Below are positions 17,067-25,234 of a stretch of 64,000 bases of DNA, in pieces. The notes under the pieces were generated by a model. The model saw only the letters and a list, made by a program, of their open reading frames with translations. It searched no databases and was not told where the DNA came from. Numbering within the stretch: the stretch's first letter is position 1; the number at the start of each line of letters is the position of its first letter. The stretch spans positions 1,922,001 through 1,986,000 of the forward strand of contig NZ_WNXD01000001.1 in assembly GCF_014172375.1 (NCBI RefSeq). Reading direction: 5' to 3'. The position numbers and the translations under genes are program-made. This DNA comes from Pedobacter planticolens (lineage in GTDB: Bacteria; Bacteroidota; Bacteroidia; Sphingobacteriales; Sphingobacteriaceae).

Positions 17067-17393
17067 TTATGCTTTTGGAGTTGCTGCTGTTGTAGCTGCC
17101 TTAGTTGCATCTAAAGAAACTGCAGATTTATCGAAACGGATTTTTGTACCACCTTCTACTTCAATTAAAAAAGTAGTATCGTTAGCACCTACAATTTTAC
17201 CGTGTATACCTGCGGTAGTTACAATTTTATCGCCTATACCCAAACCTTCAACTAATTTTTTATGGTCTTTAGCTTTCTTTACTTGTGGTCTAATCATAAA
17301 GAAATAGAAAACAATCATAATTAATACCATTGGTATGATTGTACTATATAGGCTACTTCCGCCTGCTGCTTGTAAAATTACTGGTGATGTCAT
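17067..17393 (-). CDS. yajC: preprotein translocase subunit YajC
   Basis: Small single-span membrane protein that associates with SecDF-YidC in protein export. It is 108 residues long. One helix (IPMVLIMIVFYFFMI) is followed by RPQVKKAKDHKKLVEGLGIGD, then KIVTTAGIHGKIVG and FLIEVEGGTKIRFDKSAV, all diagnostic of YajC. An Ala/Thr-rich tail ends the protein. The DUF1573 gene lies upstream after about 110 nt of AT-rich spacer, and a strong terminator follows. Confidence 0.95.
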   Translation of the reverse strand: MTSPVILQAAGGSSLYSTIIPMVLIMIVFYFFMIRPQVKKAKDHKKLVEGLGIGDKIVTTAGIHGKIVGANDTTFLIEVEGGTKIRFDKSAVSLDATKAATTAATPKA

Positions 17394-17504
17394 TTATTTT
17401 GTGTTTAATTGTTTATTGGTTAATGGTTTATTAGTTGATGGTTGATAGCCTACTTGATTAAACATCCAATCTATGGACTATAGACCATGAACTATCAACT
17501 TATT

Positions 17505-17954
17505 TTATTTTGGTTCTTTAACCTCGCCTACCAAGTGCAATTTGTTTGCTTCTGGATTTGCATTAGAAGTTATTGTAACTACTTTATCTTGCATTCCCAT
17601 TTTCCCTGTACTATCAAATGTTACTTTAATAACACCTTCTTCACCTGGCTTAACTGGTGTTTTTGGATATTCTGGAGCTGTACAACCACATGTAGCAGTT
17701 GCATCTGTAATAATTAATGGAGTTTTACCTGTATTTGTAAATTTGAAACTCGTTTGTACTTTTTCACCTTGTTTAATTACACCAAAATCGTAAATTTCTT
17801 TTTCAAATTTAACTTTAGGCGCATCTTCTGCTAAAACTGCAGGTGCAGCAGCGCTAGTTGATGCAATAGCTTTTTCTTCAACTGTTTTAGAAGCCTTTTG
17901 TTTACAAGCTGTAAAGGCAATTACAACGAATGCGATGGCGAATATTTTCTTCAT
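17505..17954 (-). CDS. DUF1573 lipoprotein
   Basis: A 149-residue predicted lipoprotein: the leader ends in a lipobox FTAC with Cys17. After an Ala-rich linker comes one DUF1573 domain (about 50-147), an immunoglobulin-like beta fold recognised by FDFGVIKQGEKV-type strands (here YDFGVIKQGEKVQTSFKF), then NTGKTPLIIT and ATCGCTAPEYP. The domain is widespread and often duplicated in Bacteroidota but has no proven role; it is probably anchored in the periplasm or outer membrane. nusB stops 26 nt upstream, so the two may be cotranscribed. Confidence 0.88.
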   Translation of the reverse strand: MKKIFAIAFVVIAFTACKQKASKTVEEKAIASTSAAAPAVLAEDAPKVKFEKEIYDFGVIKQGEKVQTSFKFTNTGKTPLIITDATATCGCTAPEYPKTPVKPGEEGVIKVTFDSTGKMGMQDKVVTITSNANPEANKLHLVGEVKEPK

Positions 17955-17980
17955 TAGATTCTTATTTCTTTTTAAAGGTA

Positions 17981-18931
17981 TTAATCTTCTATCAAACCTC
18001 TACCTAATTTTTTAATACTATTTGTTCTTTTTAAATCGTTTAAAATCTTATCCAAGATACCGTTTATAAACGAATTACTTTTCGGTGTACTGTAATCTTT
18101 TGATAATTCTAAGTACTCGTTAATAGTTACCTTAACAGGAATAGATGGAAAATTCATCAACTCACAAATGGCCATTTTCATTAAAATAGTATCCATTAAT
18201 GCAATTCTTTCCGATTCCCAATTCTTAGTTCGCTCTGCAATTAGTTCCTGATAAGCGTTATCATTTTTCAACGTATACGCAAAAAGATCTTTCACAAATC
18301 TGCTATCTTCCACCCAGTCGGCACTAATTGGAGTTAACTTATTTTTAAAAGGATCTTCAGAAGTGAAGTTTTTTAATGTTTTAGCAATCATGCCTTGCAT
18401 TACTTCTCTATCTACCGACCAGTTGATGAATTTATCTTCAAATGCTTGAACAATATTTAAGTTCTTCAATAAAATTTTACGGAAAATAAACTTGATGATT
18501 TCTTTAGAACTTTCTAACGTTTCATCTCCTTCTTCAAGATAGGCTGCATATTCTTTCGTATCTTTTAATTTGATAAAGATAGATTTTACCAATTCTGGAT
18601 CTGCATGCCAGTTTACCTGATATTTATTAATAGCCGCAGTATATTCTGGATTTTGCTTTAAAGTTACTGCAAACTTATTGTGCAATAATTTCTGATTTGG
18701 ATTTAAATCTTCTGCAGTTGGCAAGTGCTTGCTTGCTCTTTCAATTGCATCGTTTGCGGTATATTCCGTTACATCTACCAATAAGGCAAGCATACGGATA
18801 TACATTTCGTAAACACTATCAATACTTTGCATTAAAGTTTTTTGACTGCTTACTACATCTTTTTTTTCTGTCATGTGCCAAGCAAAAATATTTTGCAAAG
18901 CTTTGATTCTTAGGTGCCTTCTGTTTAACAT
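17981..18931 (-). CDS. nusB: transcription antitermination factor NusB (long form)
   Basis: RNA-binding factor that acts with NusE and boxA in rRNA antitermination. The recognisable NusB core is at the C-terminus (about 215-305): KNWESERIALMDTILMKMAI, then ELMNFPSIPVKVTINEYLEL and the conserved end SKDYSTPKSNSFINGILDKI. The protein has 316 residues, roughly twice the length of the Escherichia coli protein. The extra helical N-terminal part (MLNRRHLRIKALQNIFAW onward) repeats the first NusB helix and is a known feature of Bacteroidota NusB. The following DUF1573 gene is probably in the same operon. Confidence 0.9.
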   Translation of the reverse strand: MLNRRHLRIKALQNIFAWHMTEKKDVVSSQKTLMQSIDSVYEMYIRMLALLVDVTEYTANDAIERASKHLPTAEDLNPNQKLLHNKFAVTLKQNPEYTAAINKYQVNWHADPELVKSIFIKLKDTKEYAAYLEEGDETLESSKEIIKFIFRKILLKNLNIVQAFEDKFINWSVDREVMQGMIAKTLKNFTSEDPFKNKLTPISADWVEDSRFVKDLFAYTLKNDNAYQELIAERTKNWESERIALMDTILMKMAICELMNFPSIPVKVTINEYLELSKDYSTPKSNSFINGILDKILNDLKRTNSIKKLGRGLIED

Positions 18932-18971
18932 GAATGTAAGAACGAGTGGTAATTTCTACCGTTTATACTAA

Positions 18972-20060
18972 TTAATATGATGATTTTATTTTTTTAATGT
19001 CGCTTATTCTTTTTTCCGCAATGCGAGCCGCAGCTAAATTAGTAGGTATTTTTTCAGACTTAGATAATTTAAATACTTCGCGAGTAGCATCGTAAATATG
19101 CTCAGTTAATTGCATGGTACGTTTTTTACCAAACCCTGTTAATTCAGAGTAGCAGTTAATTAAACCTCCAGCATTAATTAAATAATCTGGCGCATATAAA
19201 ATTCCTTTATCCAACAACAACTGACCATGAACATCTTCATCTGCTAATTGGTTATTTGCCGAACCAGCAATGATAGAGAATTTCATGTTTTTTATGGTTT
19301 TATCATTTAGCGTAGCTCCCAATGCGCATGGCGAATAAATATCTGCACCAATGGTGAATATTTTATCTGCGTCAATCGGTTTTGCTTTGTATTTACGGGC
19401 AACTTCATGCAAACGCTCTTCATTTATATCGCTAATGTAAACTTCAACGTTTTCTTGTCTCAATAAATCAACTAAGTGCTCGCCAACATTTCCAATACCT
19501 TGTACCACTATAGATTTTCCAGCTAACATATCGGTACCAAAAACTTCTTTAACAGATGCTTTAATTCCAAGAAAAACTCCTTTAGCAGTATACAATGCAG
19601 GATTACCAGCACCACCTAACGATTCAGGAACACCTGTAACATGGCTTGTTTCCATGCGGATGTACTCCATATCTCTAGTCGTAGTACCCATATCTTCGGC
19701 AGTGATAAATTCACCGTTAAGATTTTTGATAAAACGACCATAACTTCTCATTAAAGCCTCTGTTTTATTCTTTCTAGAATCTCCAATGATCACTGCTTTT
19801 CCGCCACCTAAATTTAATCCAGTAATGGCAGATTTATAGGTCATTGCTTTTGATAAACGCAACACATCTTCTAAAGCTTCTGCTTCAGAACTGTAATTAA
19901 ACATACGTGTTCCGCCTAAAGCAGGGCCTAAAGTTGTATCATGAATAGCAATAATGGCTTTTAATCCGGTATCGGGATCATTGCAAAAAACCACTTTTTT
20001 ATGGCCTGATGCGCTTAATTGGTCTAAAACGGAAGTGACGATAGAACTAGTACCAGACAT
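18972..20060 (-). CDS. Glu/Leu/Phe/Val dehydrogenase (leucine-dehydrogenase type)
   Basis: NAD-dependent oxidative deamination of a branched-chain or related amino acid in the cytoplasm. The catalytic region is MTYKSAITGLNLGGGKAVI, which holds both conserved lysines. The proline segment LGPALGGTRMF precedes it, and the nucleotide fold reads VVQGIGNVGEHLVDLL with the acidic end IYSDINEER. NAGGLINCYSELTG follows. I start at the ATG at 20060 (MSGTSSIV), giving 362 residues; a longer frame would need a TTG 27 nt upstream. The substrate is inferred from length and likeness to leucine dehydrogenase. It is divergent from the ABC transporter. Confidence 0.85.
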   Translation of the reverse strand: MSGTSSIVTSVLDQLSASGHKKVVFCNDPDTGLKAIIAIHDTTLGPALGGTRMFNYSSEAEALEDVLRLSKAMTYKSAITGLNLGGGKAVIIGDSRKNKTEALMRSYGRFIKNLNGEFITAEDMGTTTRDMEYIRMETSHVTGVPESLGGAGNPALYTAKGVFLGIKASVKEVFGTDMLAGKSIVVQGIGNVGEHLVDLLRQENVEVYISDINEERLHEVARKYKAKPIDADKIFTIGADIYSPCALGATLNDKTIKNMKFSIIAGSANNQLADEDVHGQLLLDKGILYAPDYLINAGGLINCYSELTGFGKKRTMQLTEHIYDATREVFKLSKSEKIPTNLAAARIAEKRISDIKKIKSSY

Positions 20061-20163
20061 ACAAATTTGTTGAATTGACGGTGGCAAAATTAAGATAAAA
20101 AAACCATTATTTTACTTTGTTTTTATTAAAAAAAGAAACTCTTTTGGCTAACTTTACCAACTG

Positions 20164-21954
20164 ATGAAACATCTTCTTTATTTAAACAAATACTTCTATA
20201 AATATAAATGGTGGATTATTCCTGGAATTGTCTTCGTCATCATTTCAAATATTTTTGGCGTAGTACCAGCCCAAGTTGTTGGTCATGCATTTAATTTAAT
20301 TACCGAAAATATTTTAATCTATCAGTTATTTAATGGCTTTGATCGTCAGCAAATTATCTATGATATTTTCAGTTATAGCTTATTCTTTTTTGGCGCACTC
20401 ATATTAGTAATGTACCTCATCAGAGGATTGTTTTTATTTTTTATGCGACAAACCATCATCCTCATGTCGAGGCATATTGAGTACGATATGAAGAATGAAA
20501 TTTATGCGCATTATCAAAAATTAAGCCTTGGTTTTTATCGTCGAAATAATACTGGAGATTTAATGAACCGTGCTACCGAAGATGTAAATAGAGTACGAAT
20601 GTATGTTGGACCAGCTATTATGTACACCATCAATACAGCTGTACTTTTCTGTCTAATTATCTATTTTATGTTCGATGTAAATAGTAAATTGGCTATTTAT
20701 TGTTTACTGCCACTCCCAATTTTAGTTGTTACCATTTACTATGTAAACACAATCATCAATCAAAAAAGCGAACGAATTCAAGAGCAGCTATCGCGATTAT
20801 CGAGTTTTGTACAAGAGCGATTTTCTGGCATTCGAGTGATTAAATCGTACGTAAGAGAAGAACAAACTCAATCTGTTTTTGCAGATGAAAGTATTGCTTA
20901 TAAGAATAGTTCTATGAATTTGGTTAAAGTTCAGGCATTGTTTTATCCTACAATGCTTTTATTAGTTGGTTTAAGCACTATTTTAACCGTTTATATAGGT
21001 GGAAAGCAAGTAATGGAAGGTTCCATCACCCCTGGTAACATTGCAGAATTTATAGTTTACGTAAACCAATTAACCTTTCCAGTAACCATGTTGGGTTGGG
21101 TGACTACGCTAATACAAAGAGCGGCGGCATCACAAAAGCGGATTAACGAATTTTTACAATTACAACCAGATATTACTTCTGGCACAGCTGAAACACCAGT
21201 TTTTGATGGAAAAATTAGCTTTAAAAACGTAAGTTTTACTTATCCAGATACTGGAATTGAAGCCATAAAAGATGTAAGTTTTGAAGTAGAAAAAGGGCAA
21301 TTTTTAGCGGTAATTGGTAGAACTGGATCTGGAAAATCTACGTTAGCAAATTTAATAATGCGAATGTATGATACTGATAGTGGCAAAATTGAAATTGATG
21401 ATATTGAATTAAGAAATTTAAATCTTACTAATTATAGAAATCAGATTGGTTTTGTACCACAAGAAGTATTTCTTTTTTCTGATACCATTAAAAACAACAT
21501 CGCCTTTGGCTTAAGTGAAGTTAAACCTGGTCAGGTTGAGAAAGCTGCGCAAAATGCGGCTGTATATAATAACATTATAGATTTTGATTTGAAGTTCGAA
21601 ACCATGCTTGGCGAACGTGGCATTACGCTATCTGGCGGGCAAAAACAGCGTGTTTCTATTGCAAGAGCATTAATAAAAGAACCTAAAATATTAATATTCG
21701 ATGATTGTCTTTCGGCAGTTGATACCAAAACCGAAGAAGAAATATTAGGCAATTTGGGTCAAATCATGAAAGGGAAAACCTGTATTTTAATCGCTCATCG
21801 CATATCCACTATTAAAAACGCTGATAAAATTATTGTGCTAGATGATGGAAAAATTATTGAACAAGGCACACATCAAGAATTGCTTAACAAAGGTGGCGTT
21901 TATACAGAAATGTATGATAATCAGTTATTAGAAGAAGAGAATACCTCAGTTTAG
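20164..21954 (+). CDS. ABC exporter, fused permease and ATPase (MsbA/multidrug type)
   Basis: A 596-residue half-transporter that works as a dimer in the inner membrane. Six hydrophobic helices fill the first 310 residues. The ATPase domain has Walker A GRTGSGKST (about 385), Q-loop VPQEVFLF, signature LSGGQKQR (about 489), Walker B ILIFDD and the H-loop AHRIS. After Walker B the usual catalytic Glu is Asp (FDDCLSAVD), a change known at the degenerate site of heterodimeric exporters. No partner half-transporter adjoins, so it may pair with a distant gene or act slowly as a homodimer. The substrate is unknown. Confidence 0.9.
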   Translation: MKHLLYLNKYFYKYKWWIIPGIVFVIISNIFGVVPAQVVGHAFNLITENILIYQLFNGFDRQQIIYDIFSYSLFFFGALILVMYLIRGLFLFFMRQTIILMSRHIEYDMKNEIYAHYQKLSLGFYRRNNTGDLMNRATEDVNRVRMYVGPAIMYTINTAVLFCLIIYFMFDVNSKLAIYCLLPLPILVVTIYYVNTIINQKSERIQEQLSRLSSFVQERFSGIRVIKSYVREEQTQSVFADESIAYKNSSMNLVKVQALFYPTMLLLVGLSTILTVYIGGKQVMEGSITPGNIAEFIVYVNQLTFPVTMLGWVTTLIQRAAASQKRINEFLQLQPDITSGTAETPVFDGKISFKNVSFTYPDTGIEAIKDVSFEVEKGQFLAVIGRTGSGKSTLANLIMRMYDTDSGKIEIDDIELRNLNLTNYRNQIGFVPQEVFLFSDTIKNNIAFGLSEVKPGQVEKAAQNAAVYNNIIDFDLKFETMLGERGITLSGGQKQRVSIARALIKEPKILIFDDCLSAVDTKTEEEILGNLGQIMKGKTCILIAHRISTIKNADKIIVLDDGKIIEQGTHQELLNKGGVYTEMYDNQLLEEENTSV

Positions 21955-21993
21955 AAGTGATCAGTAATTATCCTTTAATTAAACTAAAAGAGA

Positions 21994-22539
21994 ATGAAAT
22001 ATATAAAAGGCTGTCTAATTACATTAATAATCTTTGTTGGAATTTGTGCGGCTGCATGGTTTCTATTCCGACGAAATACTAAAGAAAATCTGGAAATTCT
22101 AAGTAAAAAAGTTGAACAGAATTGGGGGAAATATGTTGAAAACATACGAGAAAGAAATACAGAATTAGCTAAACAAGAGACAAAAAGTGATAGCTTAAAA
22201 TATTATCTAGAAAGTTCAAAAAAATTCAGCTACTCGACAGAATACTCAAACAAAATTGAATTAAATGAATATAAATTAAATAAGATTTTAATGTCAGATA
22301 GTTTGAAATCAAATTTGAATGACAAACTCAATTTGAGCTTAGATAATTATGATCAATCTGTAAAAGAATACAATATTTACAGAGTTACATTTCCAAATTC
22401 TATAATTGCTCGAAAGTCAAAATTCCGTAGAAATTACAAATATTTTGTTGTTAGATATGGAATTGAAAATGAAAAGGCAATGATTAGAAAAAAAGAGATG
22501 GAAAATTGGGTTAAGAATGGCGGGGCCATGCCTAAATAA
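21994..22539 (+). CDS. LemA-like membrane-anchored helical protein
   Basis: A 181-residue protein with one N-terminal helix (GCLITLIIFVGICAAAWFLF) and a charged helical body. The arrangement recalls LemA: EQNWGKYVENIRERNTEL matches the first LemA helix pattern, and DNYDQSVKEYNIYRVTFPN followed by a hydrophobic turn matches its YN-x-x-R-x-FP signature. LemA proteins have an extracellular N-terminus and a cytoplasmic coil of unknown role. This one is divergent and ends in a lysine-rich tail. It lies 39 nt after the ABC exporter in the same direction, so it may share its transcript. Codon use is more A-rich than its neighbours. Confidence 0.5.
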   Translation: MKYIKGCLITLIIFVGICAAAWFLFRRNTKENLEILSKKVEQNWGKYVENIRERNTELAKQETKSDSLKYYLESSKKFSYSTEYSNKIELNEYKLNKILMSDSLKSNLNDKLNLSLDNYDQSVKEYNIYRVTFPNSIIARKSKFRRNYKYFVVRYGIENEKAMIRKKEMENWVKNGGAMPK

Positions 22540-23031
22540 TAACTACTTTAAATATTGAAAGAACCTTTGTCATAAAAAATGTATATTTAAAAACCATCCC
22601 ATCTACAACGATTTTCCGTTACAATTTCTATTTTTTTCTTAATACTTACCGCGATACTAAGGCGACCTTGTAGCGACCTTACCGCGACTTATGTTCTGGT
22701 AGAGCTCCTATCAAGCTCGGTATTAGTTTAGGTCACCTGCTGGTTTTGGTGTATACACTTTTCCAAAAGTGGACATTTCCCCGAACATGAATCGAACTAA
22801 GTACGAAGTTGACCAGTATGCATATTAACTAATTATGCATATCAAATTCAAGGCACTATTATACCGTAAACTACGTAAAATTGGTTTCATCAGCTTCGTT
22901 AAAAGATAAACCCTCTTTACCTCAAATAGTATTATTTATTAATTTGAACAATTACTGTACTTTCTATTTTGAACTTTAATAATTATTGCTTTATATTTAC
23001 CCCAACCTTAAACTAATTACAACACACAACA
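22540..23031. other. gene-free region with inverted repeats
   Basis: No gene seen. The stretch includes repeated GCGACCTT words (about 22670-22685), an inverted repeat CACTTTT-CC-AAAAGTG (22756-22771) and a palindromic pair TATGCATA at 22817-22824 and 22834-22841. Mean GC is higher at 22640-22760 than around it. The last 70 nt carry the promoter of the PUR-protein gene. It could be a decayed mobile-element end, but no transposase remnant is readable. Confidence 0.5.
22968..22999 (+). promoter_or_regulatory. Bacteroidota-type promoter of the PUR-domain gene
   Basis: TTTG at 22968-22971, a 20-nt spacer, then TATATTTA at 22992-22999 (7 of 8 against TAnnTTTG). The start codon is at 23032, which would leave a 5' leader of about 25 nt. 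Confidence 0.6.
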
Positions 23032-23364
23032 ATGGGAGATTTTGACAACAAAGAGAGAGAAGAGGTTTTTTCCAAGAAAGTAAGAGCTGGTAAGCGAACT
23101 TACTTTTTTGATGTAAAAGCAACACGTTCAGGCGATTATTACCTAACCTTAACAGAGAGCAAAAAGAGATTAGAGGATGGTGTTTTTGTAAAACATAAAA
23201 TCTTTTTATACAAAGAAGATTTCGAAAAGTTTACTGAAGGTTTAACAGAAACTGTTGAGTACATTAAATCTCATCAAGAAGTAGTTGAAAAACGCTACGA
23301 ATATTCTGAAAATGCAGAATATAACCACGCTCCAAAAACTGAAAGCGACGATTTTTCTTTCTAA
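23032..23364 (+). CDS. PUR-family nucleic-acid-binding protein (DUF3276)
   Basis: A 110-residue cytoplasmic protein. Residues 10-85 fit the Pur-alpha-like domain of Bacteroidota and Borrelia: EEVFSKKVRAGKRTYFFDVK, then DYYLTLTESKK and KHKIFLYKEDFEKF, a beta-beta-beta-beta-helix layout that binds single-stranded DNA or RNA. The acidic, Ser/Asp-rich tail is low in complexity. It stands alone between a consensus-like promoter and a 15-bp terminator, as expected for an abundant small regulator. Its targets are unknown. Confidence 0.88.
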   Translation: MGDFDNKEREEVFSKKVRAGKRTYFFDVKATRSGDYYLTLTESKKRLEDGVFVKHKIFLYKEDFEKFTEGLTETVEYIKSHQEVVEKRYEYSENAEYNHAPKTESDDFSF

Positions 23365-23381
23365 TTAAAGGAATAACATAT

Positions 23382-23418
23382 AAAAAGTCCTCTGATATAA
23401 CATCGGGGGATTTTTTTT
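23382..23418 (+). terminator. intrinsic terminator after the PUR-domain gene
   Basis: Fifteen-pair stem, AAAAAGTCCTCTGAT with ATCGGGGGATTTTTT (some G-U pairs), a 5-nt loop and a run of eight T, 17 nt after the stop. Confidence 0.88.
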
Positions 23419-23422
23419 GCCC

Positions 23423-23505
23423 CGTCATTCCCGGGAAAACGGAAATCGTAATGCGTAAAAAAGCCTCTTATTGCATTACGATTCCCAATCAAGTTGGGAA
23501 TGACG
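23423..23505. repeat. dispersed palindromic repeat (CGTCATTCCCG family)
   Basis: Ends CGTCATTCCC and GGGAATGACG. The inner part AATGCGTAAAAAAGCC and the ATTCCCAATCAAGTTGGGAA hairpin are the same as at 13736-13822. It sits directly after the terminator. Confidence 0.92.
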
Positions 23506-23601
23506 ACCAAGCTACAGGGCAGGTTGACGAGCGTAGAGGATAAACTTTTTTAATAAATAATAAACTGAGGTTATTATATTCGTTTAACCAAAATCATTAA
23601 C

Positions 23602-24516
23602 ATGAAATTATTTAAACTGCTGTTAATTTTACTTTTTATTAGTTCTCACCTATTTGCACAAGAAGAAAAAACAGATGCTAAGCTCACTAAAATGCTAGCA
23701 GAAATGGCCAAAGGCTTTAATGGTGATGTTGGTATGTATGTGAAAAATTTAAAAACAGGTAAAACTGCCAGTTTTAATGCAGACACCATTTTCCCTACGG
23801 CAAGTATGGTTAAAGTACCTATCACCTGTGGTATTTTTAATAAAATAGAAAAAGGCGAGCTCAGTTATCAAGCACAGCTGATTTATAAAGACAGTTTATT
23901 ATACGCTGGAGAAGACATTTTAGGTTCTTTTAAAGATGGAGAAAAGATTTGGCTCAGTAAGGTTTTGATGTTAATGATTACTACAAGCGATAATACGGCA
24001 AGTTTATGGAGCCAAAGTTTGGCAGGAACTGGAACGGCGATAAATGAATTAATGGAACAAAACGGATTAAAATATACACGCGTAAATTCTAGAACGCCTG
24101 GCAGAAGACAAAATCAGCAGGAATATGGTTGGGGACAAACTACACCAAGAGAAATGGCAACATTGTTAATGCTTATTCGCAATGGAAAAATGATTAGTCC
24201 AGCGGCATCAGAACGGATATACCGTAATTTAATTCGTATTTATTTTGATAAGGAAGCATTATCTGAAATTCCTCCATATGTGCAAGCAGCATCAAAATCT
24301 GGTGCGGTAGATGAAGCCCGTTCTGAAGTGGTTTTAGTAAATGCACCACATGGTGATTATGTATTTTGCATTGCTACAAAAAACCAAAAGGATACTTCAT
24401 GGGCCCATACTAATGAAGGAACCACACTAATAAGAAAGCTTAGTAAAACCTTATGGCATTATTTCGAACCAAAATCTGATTGGAAACCCGCAGCTGGAAT
24501 GGAGAAATATTATTAA
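23602..24516 (+). CDS. secreted serine hydrolase, class A beta-lactamase-like
   Basis: A 304-residue exported protein; the signal peptide ends near LFAQ (20). The penicillin-recognising fold is indicated by TASMVKV (Ser68-x-x-Lys71), SDN (129-131) and a KSG triad (about 234) in place of KTG. The Glu of the omega loop found in true class A enzymes is not recognisable: the corresponding part reads RTPGRRQNQQEYGWGQ. It may therefore be a DD-peptidase-like or other serine hydrolase instead of a resistance enzyme. It is monocistronic, flanked by dispersed repeats on both sides. Confidence 0.8.
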   Translation: MKLFKLLLILLFISSHLFAQEEKTDAKLTKMLAEMAKGFNGDVGMYVKNLKTGKTASFNADTIFPTASMVKVPITCGIFNKIEKGELSYQAQLIYKDSLLYAGEDILGSFKDGEKIWLSKVLMLMITTSDNTASLWSQSLAGTGTAINELMEQNGLKYTRVNSRTPGRRQNQQEYGWGQTTPREMATLLMLIRNGKMISPAASERIYRNLIRIYFDKEALSEIPPYVQAASKSGAVDEARSEVVLVNAPHGDYVFCIATKNQKDTSWAHTNEGTTLIRKLSKTLWHYFEPKSDWKPAAGMEKYY

Positions 24517-24532
24517 GCTTTGGGATTTTGAT

Positions 24533-24622
24533 CGTCATTGCGAGTCTCCGATTTTTCATCGGGACGAAGCAATCTTTCCCAACTAGATAGATTGCTTCGT
24601 CGTTTCACTCCTCGCAATGACG
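24533..24622. repeat. dispersed inverted repeat (CGTCATTGCGAG family)
   Basis: Outer arms CGTCATTGCGAG / CTCGCAATGACG (12 bp perfect) and inner arms ACGAAGCAATCT / AGATTGCTTCGT (12 bp perfect), with a small GATTTTTCATC bulge on the left. Related copies: 7761-7882, 26832-26953, 38255-38338, and a half copy near 26400-26440. It sits between convergent genes. Confidence 0.95.
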
Positions 24623-24650
24623 CGATACACAAAGAAATATCAGCTATTAA

Positions 24651-25112
24651 CTAAACCTTAGCCATTATCGAAGAAATAATTGCAAGTACATATAAACTAA
24701 TAAAAATGATAGTCAATATGCCCCAATACTTAAAAAGCGATTTCAGTTTACTAAGCGCATCATTTAAACTACCTTGTTCTCCGTACAAAACGCCATGTTT
24801 AGCTTTAGTAGAATATTTAAACAACAATAAACTCGGATAAAAAACGGCAAAGGCATACACCAAGCAAATCACGGTAAAAAAAATACTTCCAAACTTACCC
24901 AATGGCCCAGCCATAAGCATAATCTCTGGACTAGTATTCATGGCAGCACCAATTGTAAATGCTCCGATAATCATAATACCCGTAAAAACAAAACCTACAA
25001 TAGCTAAAAAACCTGCCCATTTGGCTATTTCGTAAATATAACTACGTATTTCTTCACTCACTACCAAGGTGGTTTGTTCATGTGTTTCGGTCGTCTCTTC
25101 TAAGTTTTCCAT
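24651..25112 (-). CDS. DUF5362-like membrane protein
   Basis: I start at the ATG at 25112 (MENLEETTETHEQTT), giving 153 residues; upstream residues in the longer frame look like promoter DNA. Four hydrophobic segments (about 34-58, 66-88, 96-114 and 130-149) follow an acidic N-terminal stretch, with a conserved-looking SLNDALSKLKSLFKYWG cytoplasmic segment before the last helix. The pattern resembles Bacteroidota proteins labelled DUF5362, of unknown function. It is divergent from ychF with about 120 nt between. Confidence 0.6.
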   Translation of the reverse strand: MENLEETTETHEQTTLVVSEEIRSYIYEIAKWAGFLAIVGFVFTGIMIIGAFTIGAAMNTSPEIMLMAGPLGKFGSIFFTVICLVYAFAVFYPSLLLFKYSTKAKHGVLYGEQGSLNDALSKLKSLFKYWGILTIIFISLYVLAIISSIMAKV

Positions 25113-25160
25113 TTTGGTGTCTTTATATTGATTTTCAAAGATAAACATAATAAATATTAA

Positions 25161-25168
25161 TATCTTTG
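25161..25168 (+). promoter_or_regulatory. candidate -7 element of ychF
   Basis: TATCTTTG matches TAnnTTTG, 67 nt before the ychF ATG. A mirrored TATCTTTG reads on the minus strand at 25136-25143, 24 nt before the DUF5362-like start, so this short space may hold back-to-back promoters. Neither has a clear TTTG at the expected distance. Confidence 0.4.
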
Positions 25169-25234
25169 CGCCCTTTGGGCAAATAGTCAATAGACTATAG
25201 TCCATGAACTATTTACAAATAATTAAAGATATAA

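Noticed and set aside
20061..20087. Nine extra N-terminal codons on the amino-acid dehydrogenase
   Set aside because: They would require a TTG start, while a good ATG lies at 20060.
23602..24516. Acquired antibiotic-resistance beta-lactamase
   Set aside because: There is no recognisable omega-loop glutamate, no mobile-element context, and composition like its neighbours.
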